Of a stretch of DNA of 8,401 bases, positions 1 to 4,692 are shown piece after piece (the stretch's first letter is position 1; each line of letters begins with the position of its first letter). The notes beneath the pieces were generated by a model, which saw only the letters and a list, made by a program, of their open reading frames with translations, was not told where the DNA came from and searched no databases. The stretch covers positions 1 to 8,401 of the forward strand of contig JBGPND010000220.1 of assembly GCA_041487355.1 (NCBI GenBank), given 5' to 3'. Origin of the DNA: JAMXLO01 sp041487355. GTDB lineage: Bacteria > Pseudomonadota > Alphaproteobacteria > Acetobacterales > Acetobacteraceae. The position numbers and the translations under genes are program-made.

Positions 1-2
1 CC

Positions 3-143
3 CGCATCCGGGCCCACGGCGGCCTGCCGATGCGCCTCGATTTTGGCCCGCCCGCCCCCGAAGTCGTCGACGCCCTCGTCAACGGCACCAGCCCCATTCT
101 GCGGGCGCTCGACCACCACAAGCACGCCGTGGTGGCGGCCTGA
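3..143 (+). CDS. C-terminal end of an unidentified protein (5' truncated)
   Basis: An open frame enters from the left edge in phase with position 3 and stops at TGA 141-143. It gives the last 46 residues of a protein, beginning RIRAHGGLPM and ending DHHKHAVVAA. The third codon positions are strongly G/C, as expected for a real gene at this GC content, and the frame is open from the edge to the stop. It is the only plus-strand gene I accept in the window and converges with the dehydrogenase gene. I do not recognise the family from this fragment. No membrane segment or known catalytic motif is visible in the part that can be read. The start and most of the gene lie outside the window. Confidence 0.55.
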   Translation, partial: RIRAHGGLPMRLDFGPPAPEVVDALVNGTSPILRALDHHKHAVVAA

Positions 144-359
144 CTGGACAACTGTCGCGGCGGGACGGCTTCCTTTCCACCGTCATGGCACCGTGTCGCT
201 ACGGCTGGCCGGGACGGGCCCGGTCATGGCGGTTGGACGGTTGGGAGCAAGTTCGTCTGATGCCTATGGGGCACGCGACATACATTCGCGTCTCATTCCC
301 CGCAACATCGTCTCATACCTACAGATCATGAGACGAAACCGCCGACCCACACCGCCGAC
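144..359. other. Convergent intergenic spacer
   Basis: This spacer lies between the stop of the plus-strand fragment and the stop of the minus-strand dehydrogenase. Its base composition is less GC-rich from about 250 to 340 than in the flanking genes. It contains repeated copies of an 8-bp CGTCTCAT-like motif and a perfect 9-bp inverted repeat (listed separately). A possible plus-strand reading frame of about 50 codons (184-333) was seen but has no ribosome binding site or recognisable product. No RNA gene is recognised. Confidence 0.5.
308..336. repeat. Inverted repeat with flanking copies of CGTCTCAT
   Basis: TCGTCTCAT (308-316) and ATGAGACGA (328-336) form a perfect 9-bp stem around an 11-nt loop. 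Another direct copy of CGTCTCAT sits at 289-296, exactly 20 bp before the copy at 309-316, and a one-mismatch copy (CGTCTGAT) is at 254-261. The position between convergent gene ends fits a bidirectional terminator, but there is no T-run on either strand. The 20-bp spacing of direct copies looks more like a protein-binding array. Which of these is right cannot be settled here. Confidence 0.45.
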
Positions 360-1184
360 TCACCCCGGCTCCACCGGCATCCGCGCGATCGACAGCCAGG
401 CGATCGGCACGCCCGCCTTCTCCGCCGCCTGCTCCGGCCGCAGCGAGGCATCCCAGTCCATCGCCACGAAGCGCCGCGCCGTCACTGACGCCGCCGCATC
501 CGAGATCAGCCAGAGCAGCGGCGGCACCATGATCTCCGGCTGCAGCATCCGCGCGCGATCACCCGCCTCGTCGCCGACGATGCCGGTGTTGGTGACGCCG
601 CCCGGCACCAACACGTTCGACGTCACGCCGGTGCCTTGCAAGTCTGCCGCCAGCACCGCCATCGCCGCCTCGGCCGCCGCCTTGCTCGCGCCGTACAGCA
701 GGTAGCCCCCGCGCACCATCGTGCCGAGGCTGGTTGTGACGGTGACGATCCGCCCCTTGCCGGCGTTCAGCATGTGCGGCACCACGGCACGCGCCATCAT
801 GATCGGCGCGGTTGCGTTCACTGCGAGGAAGAGCTGCCATTGCTCCGGCGTGATTTCCCAGAAGCGCATCGGGTTGCGCCGCTGGTCCGCCTTGATCGAG
901 GCCTGGCCGATGCCCGCGTTGTTCACCAGCACGTCGATCTTGCTGAAGCGGCCGAGCACCGCGGACACGATCGCATCGAAGGCGTCTGGCCGCGCCAGGT
1001 CGGCGGGGATCGTCTGCATCGTGCCGGGCTTGTCATGCACGCTCGCAGCGAGTGCCGCGAGTCCGGTGTCGTTGCGGTCCACCGCGGCCACGTCGATGCC
1101 AGCTCCCAGCAGCCCGAGCGTCATCACACGTCCGATGCCGCTCGCCGCGCCCGTCACGATCGCGGTCTTCCGCTCAGTTGCCAT
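360..1184 (-). CDS. Short-chain dehydrogenase/reductase (classical SDR)
   Basis: The product is a 274-residue NAD(P)-dependent oxidoreductase of the classical SDR family, probably cytosolic; the substrate cannot be told from the sequence. The Rossmann nucleotide motif TGAASGIG is at residues 11-18. An aspartate closes the second strand (VAAVDRN, D36), which in this family usually favours NAD(H) over NADP(H). NNAG is at 88-91. The catalytic set reads N123, S152 (TVTTSLG), Y164 and K168 (YGASK), so the enzyme looks intact. An ATG at 1182-1184 is preferred over the in-frame ATG ten codons upstream (1214) because GGAGG lies 8 nt before it and the protein then begins directly at the first strand (MATERKTAIVTG). 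The transporter gene ends 48 bp upstream on the same strand, so the two may be co-transcribed. Family is certain; the specific function is unknown. Confidence 0.93.
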   Translation of the reverse strand: MATERKTAIVTGAASGIGRVMTLGLLGAGIDVAAVDRNDTGLAALAASVHDKPGTMQTIPADLARPDAFDAIVSAVLGRFSKIDVLVNNAGIGQASIKADQRRNPMRFWEITPEQWQLFLAVNATAPIMMARAVVPHMLNAGKGRIVTVTTSLGTMVRGGYLLYGASKAAAEAAMAVLAADLQGTGVTSNVLVPGGVTNTGIVGDEAGDRARMLQPEIMVPPLLWLISDAAASVTARRFVAMDWDASLRPEQAAEKAGVPIAWLSIARMPVEPG

Positions 1185-1192
1185 TGCCGTGT

Positions 1193-1197
1193 CCTCC
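1193..1197 (-). promoter_or_regulatory. Ribosome binding site of the SDR gene
   Basis: GGAGG on the minus strand, 8 nt upstream of the ATG at 1184. It decides the start in favour of the shorter SDR form. The longer in-frame start at 1214 would place this motif inside the coding region. Confidence 0.7.
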
Positions 1198-1232
1198 GTA
1201 GGGGTTGCTCCCACGCCAACTCTCGCGCCCGT

Positions 1233-2153
1233 TCAGCCGGCGCGCAACGCCAGACGCGAAACCAGCCTGCCATCGATCGCCGCCAGCCCGAGGCCGATCA
1301 GCGCCATGCCGGTGAGCGCCGCCGGAGTGATCGCCTCATGCAGGAACATCGCACCGAGCAGCAGCGAGCTGATCGGCAGCAGGAATGTCACGAGCAGCAG
1401 ATTGGTCGCGCCAGCGACGGCAAGCAGCCGGAAATACACCGGATAGCCGGCCGCCGTGCACAAGACGGCCGTCGTCACCAGCGATGCCCATGTCGCCATG
1501 GACGGGCCCGGCAACAACCATGGCCGATCGACGATCATCACCAGCGGCAACATGAGCAGAGTCGCTGCCGCAAGCTGGCCGGTTGCCGCGGTGACCGGCG
1601 AGAGCCCGCTGAACCGCCTGCCGTAGACGCCGGCAAACGCGTAGGCCACCGCCGCAAGCAGACACGCGAACTCGCCCAGCAGGTTGCCGATCAGACCGCC
1701 GGGCAGCAGGTCCGGCCACACCAGCACGACAACACCGACGAAGCCGAGGCCAACGCCAAGGGCACGCAATGGCGTCAGTTTCTCGTCGTCCGTCAGCGCA
1801 TGCGCGACCAGCACGGTGAACACCGGCGTGGCCGCGTTCAGGAGGGCTGCCAGGCCGCTGGCGATTTCCATTTCACCATAGGCGATCAGCGAGAAAGGTA
1901 TCGCATTGTTGAGTGCCGCCATCGTCGTGAACCGCAGCCATGCCGCGCGGGTCATGGGAAGCATCTCGCCGCGGATCGCCAGCACCAGGATGAGGACGAG
2001 CGCGGCGATGCCGACCCGGCCGAACACCGCGGTGAACGGCGGCAATTGCTCGACCAGCACCTTCCAGAAGAAGAATGTCGCGCCCCACAGAACCGACAAC
2101 GTCAGCAGCAGCACCCAGGCGGTGCCGTTCATCGCAGGCGATCGCGCGGACAT
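1233..2153 (-). CDS. EamA/DMT-superfamily transporter
   Basis: The product is a predicted inner-membrane permease of 306 residues, about the usual length for the drug/metabolite transporter superfamily. The sequence is two repeated halves of hydrophobic helices, about ten in all. The first half opens with LWGATFFFWKVL, a typical EamA signature, and has the segment ALLNAATPVFTVLVAHAL. The second half ends with LLPISSLLLGAMFLHEAIT and a final helix around LTGMALIGLGLAAID, as in the paired EamA domains. Substrates in this family range from amino acids to nucleotide sugars and drugs, so none is assigned. The start is uncertain. ATG 2153 (MSARSPAMNG) gives a normal length; ATG 2132 (MNGTAWV) is possible; the longest start at 2219 adds an arginine-rich leader that looks untranslated. 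No strong ribosome binding site precedes any of them. The SDR gene follows after 48 bp. Confidence 0.9.
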   Translation of the reverse strand: MSARSPAMNGTAWVLLLTLSVLWGATFFFWKVLVEQLPPFTAVFGRVGIAALVLILVLAIRGEMLPMTRAAWLRFTTMAALNNAIPFSLIAYGEMEIASGLAALLNAATPVFTVLVAHALTDDEKLTPLRALGVGLGFVGVVVLVWPDLLPGGLIGNLLGEFACLLAAVAYAFAGVYGRRFSGLSPVTAATGQLAAATLLMLPLVMIVDRPWLLPGPSMATWASLVTTAVLCTAAGYPVYFRLLAVAGATNLLLVTFLLPISSLLLGAMFLHEAITPAALTGMALIGLGLAAIDGRLVSRLALRAG

Positions 2154-2248
2154 CGTTCGGTTCCCGATGGTGACGCGCGGCAGGAACCATGCAATGGCTC
2201 GTCGCCGCCATCCGCGCATTGCGCCGGCTCAGTCGGCCGCGATCCCGT

Positions 2249-2271
2249 GATAGAACCGCTCGGTCAGCCGC
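2249..2271 (-). repeat. 23-bp exact copy of part of the phoR gene
   Basis: The 23 bases here are identical to 2826-2848, in the same orientation. Read on the minus strand in the matching phase they give RLTERFY, the same residues as the kinase segment before the G2 box. The copy sits between the small coiled-coil gene and the transporter gene, outside any accepted CDS. It is followed by HGIAAD and a TGA at 2229-2231. Identity stops abruptly on both sides. Confidence 0.6.
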
Positions 2272-2290
2272 CGTAGGCCCTTCGGGTGTG

Positions 2291-2575
2291 CTATTTCAGG
2301 ACGGCGAGTGCGGCGAGCCCGCACGCATAGGCGGTAAGCAACGCCGCCAGTATGCCCCACATGTACGTCTTGCCCGGTTTCTCGGCGAGTTCAGCCTTGG
2401 TCGCGAGATGTGGCAGCGTCGCTGCCAGCATCGCTTCTATCCGGATTGTCGTCGCCTCCAGCCTGGCAACTGCCGACTTGACGTCGCGCATGTCTGCTTC
2501 GAGGCGTGAAATACGCGCTTCCATGCCCGGATCGTAAGGGCCGCCACCTTGTCCTGCAACCGGTATATCGGGCAT
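2291..2575 (-). CDS. Small coiled-coil protein with C-terminal membrane anchor
   Basis: A 94-residue hypothetical protein. After a glycine/proline-rich start, residues about 18-50 (MEARISRLEADMRDVKSAVA onward) show heptad-like spacing of I, L, V and A with alternating charges, suggesting a short coiled coil. Residues about 71-93 (MWGILAALLTAYACGLAALA) form one hydrophobic helix ending at the C-terminus (VLK). It would be a tail-anchored protein with its coiled coil probably in the cytoplasm. Small proteins of this plan are frequent as uncharacterised genes in proteobacteria; no function is assigned. ATG 2575 is chosen because AGAGGTGG lies upstream with the GAGG 9 nt from the start. A start at the second methionine (2524) would keep the coiled coil. 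It lies 65 bp after phoR on the same strand and could be read through from it. Confidence 0.72.
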   Translation of the reverse strand: MPDIPVAGQGGGPYDPGMEARISRLEADMRDVKSAVARLEATTIRIEAMLAATLPHLATKAELAEKPGKTYMWGILAALLTAYACGLAALAVLK

Positions 2576-2582
2576 CGCTCGC

Positions 2583-2609
2583 CACCTCTGATCGGAAAAA
2601 ATGGAGGTG
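2583..2609 (-). promoter_or_regulatory. Possible hairpin over the ribosome binding site of the small membrane protein
   Basis: CACCTC (minus strand, 2609-2604) can pair with GAGGTG (2588-2583), which contains the ribosome binding site of the 2291-2575 gene. The loop is 15 nt and T-rich. A six-pair stem is weak, so this is only a possible translational control element. Confidence 0.2.
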
Positions 2610-2640
2610 CGGCTTTAAGAAATTACGACCACGCGAGTGA

Positions 2641-4035
2641 CTACGATTGCATGTCAGATGGGACCGGCCGAGCAACCACCTGCGGCAGCCAGACGCTGAC
2701 CGTGGTGCCGACGCCCTCCTCGCTCTCGATCAGCAACTGGCCGCGATGGCGGTTGACGACGTGCTTGACGATGGCGAGCCCGAGCCCGGTGCCGCCGGCC
2801 GCGCGCGAGCGGCCGGTGTCGACGCGATAGAACCGCTCGGTCAGCCGCGGCAGATGCGCGCGCGGGATGCCGGCGCCCTGATCGGTGACCGTGACCACGA
2901 CGCCGGGACGCGCGGGCCATCCGCGGGCCGCCCCGGGGGACGCACCCGGCTGCGCGACCGCGGCCTCGAGCAGCACGGTGCCGCCCTCCCGGCCGTATTT
3001 CACCGCATTGTCCAGCAGGTTCTGCACCACCTGCGCCAACTGGTCGGCATCCCCGACCACGGCCGGCATGTCCGCCGGGATGCGCATGTCGAGCGACACC
3101 GCGCGCTGCTTGAGGCGCGGCTCGAATCCCGCTGCCAGGCGCGGCACCAGCTCCGCCAGATCGACACTCCCCGACGGCGCCTGATGCTCGACCAGCTCGA
3201 TCCGTGACAGGCTCAGGAGATCGTCGATCAGCCGGTTCATCCGCGCCGCCTGCTCGCCCATGATGCCGAGGAAGCGTTGTTGCGCGGACGGATCATCTGC
3301 CGCCGGGCCGCGCAACGTTTCGATGAAGCCGATCAGCGACGCCAGCGGCGTGCGCAGCTCATGGCTCACATTGGCGACGAAGTCGACGCGCGTGCGTTCC
3401 ACCGCCCGCTCGCGCGTGCGATCCGACAGGACGACCACCGCCTGGCCGCCATCCGCCATCGGCGGATCCATCGGCACCACCGCCGCGTGAACCTCGCGCG
3501 GCACCGGCACCGGCAAGGTCACCTCGGCCGTCTCGGTCCCGCCCGAGGCAAACGCCCGATCGATCGCGGCGCGCAGGTCCGGGTGGCGCAGCACCGCCGG
3601 CATGTCGGCACCGAACGCCGCCCGCGCCGCCGAATTGGCGCGCCGCACGCTGCGGTCGGCCGCCAGCACGATCAGCGGATCCGGCAGCCGCTCCACAACG
3701 GCCCCGTCCGCGCGCCGGAGCTGCTCCACCAATGCCGCCCGCGCCGCCACCCGCCGCACCAGCCGCTCGGCCGCGCGCCCGAGCCGCTGCATGCCTGGCA
3801 GGACCGGCGCGCCCGCGGACCGCACCGCTGGTTCGTCTGTGCCAACCTGACGCAGAGTCTCGGCCAGCACGTCGAGATCGCGCGACCAGAACAGCGCCAG
3901 CGCCAACGCCGCCAACAGCGTCACCGCGGACGCCAGCAAGGCCGGCCCCGCCGGCGCCCATCCTGCCAATGCCAGCACCAACAGCGCCACCACCGGCACC
4001 CCGGCGATCGCCACCACCGCTCCCAGCACCCGCAT
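2641..4035 (-). CDS. phoR: PhoR-type sensor histidine kinase
   Basis: A 464-residue inner-membrane kinase, probably the phosphate sensor that phosphorylates PhoB. Two hydrophobic segments lie at about 1-25 and 30-50, with almost no periplasmic loop, as in PhoR. A PAS-like domain follows at about 112-205 (VVERLPDPLIVLAADRSVRR). The dimerisation and phosphoacceptor box is FVANVSHELRTPLASLIGF with H225. The ATP-binding domain has the N box QNLLDNAVKYG (338-348), the G1 box DQGAGI (385-390), the segment RFYRVD (401-406) and the G2 box GGTGLGLAI (414-422). All catalytic boxes are intact. The phrase SHELRTPLASLIGFIETL is typical of PhoR, which is why the symbol is given, but other kinases share it and phoB is not in the window. 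The start ATG has only a weak AGCAGG upstream. The upstream spacer is a cluster of palindromes. Confidence 0.85.
   Translation of the reverse strand: MRVLGAVVAIAGVPVVALLVLALAGWAPAGPALLASAVTLLAALALALFWSRDLDVLAETLRQVGTDEPAVRSAGAPVLPGMQRLGRAAERLVRRVAARAALVEQLRRADGAVVERLPDPLIVLAADRSVRRANSAARAAFGADMPAVLRHPDLRAAIDRAFASGGTETAEVTLPVPVPREVHAAVVPMDPPMADGGQAVVVLSDRTRERAVERTRVDFVANVSHELRTPLASLIGFIETLRGPAADDPSAQQRFLGIMGEQAARMNRLIDDLLSLSRIELVEHQAPSGSVDLAELVPRLAAGFEPRLKQRAVSLDMRIPADMPAVVGDADQLAQVVQNLLDNAVKYGREGGTVLLEAAVAQPGASPGAARGWPARPGVVVTVTDQGAGIPRAHLPRLTERFYRVDTGRSRAAGGTGLGLAIVKHVVNRHRGQLLIESEEGVGTTVSVWLPQVVARPVPSDMQS
2826..2848 (-). repeat. Source copy, within phoR, of the 23-bp repeat
   Basis: Identical to 2249-2271. 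It falls in the phoR segment encoding RLTERFYR (about residues 397-404), next to the ATP lid of the kinase. Because it is part of a conserved motif here, this is the likely original and the intergenic copy the derivative. Confidence 0.55.
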
Positions 4036-4057
4036 TGCAGGGCCTGCTAAGCAAGGC

Positions 4058-4207
4058 GAGGGGGACGCTGTCCCCCTCGACCCCCTGCCAGGGGACAGTC
4101 GTCCCCTGGACCCCTCGGACCAGCCCCTTCTTCAAGACACCAAACTGACAGGGTTCCAAGGGCCGGCGGCCCTTGGCGAGGGGTCCAGGGGGGCAGAGCC
4201 CCCTTGG
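4058..4207. repeat. Cluster of four GC-rich palindromes
   Basis: Four separate stem-loops fill the spacer between the TerB-like gene and phoR. They are 4058-4078 (GAGGGGGAC/GTCCCCCTC, 3-nt loop), 4088-4109 (CCAGGGGAC/GTCCCCTGG, 4-nt loop), 4156-4176 (CCAAGGGCC/GGCCCTTGG, 3-nt loop) and 4185-4207 (9 of 10 pairs, 3-nt loop). In addition a perfect 15-bp inverted repeat joins 4103-4117 to 4177-4191, so the outer palindromes can form alternative pairings. This resembles the dispersed palindromic (REP/BIME-like) elements common between genes in GC-rich proteobacteria. No transposase or protein gene lies in it. Likely effects are mRNA 3'-end protection or termination; neither is proven. Confidence 0.75.
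4185..4207 (-). terminator. Possible terminator or 3' stabiliser after the TerB-like gene
   Basis: The stem-loop (CCAAGGGGGC pairing with CCAGGGGGGC, one mismatch) begins 2 bp beyond the TAA of the TerB-like gene in the direction of its transcription. It lacks a following T-run, so it is not a classic intrinsic terminator. Its position favours a role at the end of the helicase/TerB transcript. Confidence 0.35.
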
Positions 4208-4209
4208 TC

Positions 4210-4641
4210 TTACTTCCCAGGCTCCGCACGCTGGTACCTGGCGCGAACGCCGCGTTCGATGGCGGTTGCAACGAGCGGGTCGAGACGAAGTTCGGTGCGG
4301 ACGAACTCCAGCATCTCCAGGGTCCGCTGTTGCGTCACCGGGTTGGCGGCGACCACTTCGCAGGCCAGGGCATAGGCGGTCTCGCGCAGGCGCGGCTCGA
4401 GTGCGCTGCGTACCAGCCGGGCGGCGTGCTGCAGCCCGTCCTCCTCGTTCAGCAGCTTCACCGCGGCGTCGGTGACACTGCGGAGTTGTTCGGTGGTGAA
4501 GTCGCGAAACGCCGGGAGGGTCTGCACCTGGCCGGCCATCACGCCGATCTCGCGGTCCGACATGCCGCCGTCAGCGGCGGCCACCAGGACCATGGTGAGG
4601 ACCAGTGCCTCCGGTGCCTCCAGGGCATCGCGCGAACGCAT
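4210..4641 (-). CDS. TerB-like (tellurite resistance TerB family) protein
   Basis: A 143-residue, all-helical, probably soluble protein of the TerB family. The family signature is ADGGMSDREIGVM (residues 23-35), matching the ADG...S..E pattern of the first acidic helix pair. A related second half follows (ACEVVAANPVTQQRTLEMLEF, from about 93), where the DG is replaced by AN and the metal-binding acidic pattern is weaker. Many TerB-like proteins have nothing to do with tellurite and are thought to act as membrane- or metal-linked adaptors, so resistance is not claimed, and no other ter gene is present. ATG 4641 is supported by GGAG 7 nt upstream. The helicase gene ends 51 bp upstream on the same strand, suggesting co-transcription. 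Confidence 0.8.
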   Translation of the reverse strand: MRSRDALEAPEALVLTMVLVAAADGGMSDREIGVMAGQVQTLPAFRDFTTEQLRSVTDAAVKLLNEEDGLQHAARLVRSALEPRLRETAYALACEVVAANPVTQQRTLEMLEFVRTELRLDPLVATAIERGVRARYQRAEPGK

Positions 4642-4692
4642 TGAGAAACTCCGTGCTTCATGGGCGGAACCTGATCGAACTACCTGGGCAGA

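Noticed and set aside
184..333. A ~50-codon plus-strand frame in the convergent spacer
   Set aside because: No ribosome binding site, no recognisable product, and it ends inside the inverted repeat.
636..2276. A 546-codon open frame on the plus strand across the dehydrogenase and transporter genes
   Set aside because: Its product is rich in H, R and Q without domains, and it lies antisense to two genes with clear family motifs. It is the usual shadow frame of GC-rich coding DNA.
3277..4050. A 257-codon plus-strand open frame opposite phoR
   Set aside because: Low-complexity arginine/histidine/glutamine-rich product, antisense to a kinase with all catalytic boxes intact.
4210..4641. Tellurite resistance operon
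   Set aside because: Only a TerB-like domain is present, with no terA, terC, terD or terZ genes nearby, so resistance cannot be claimed.
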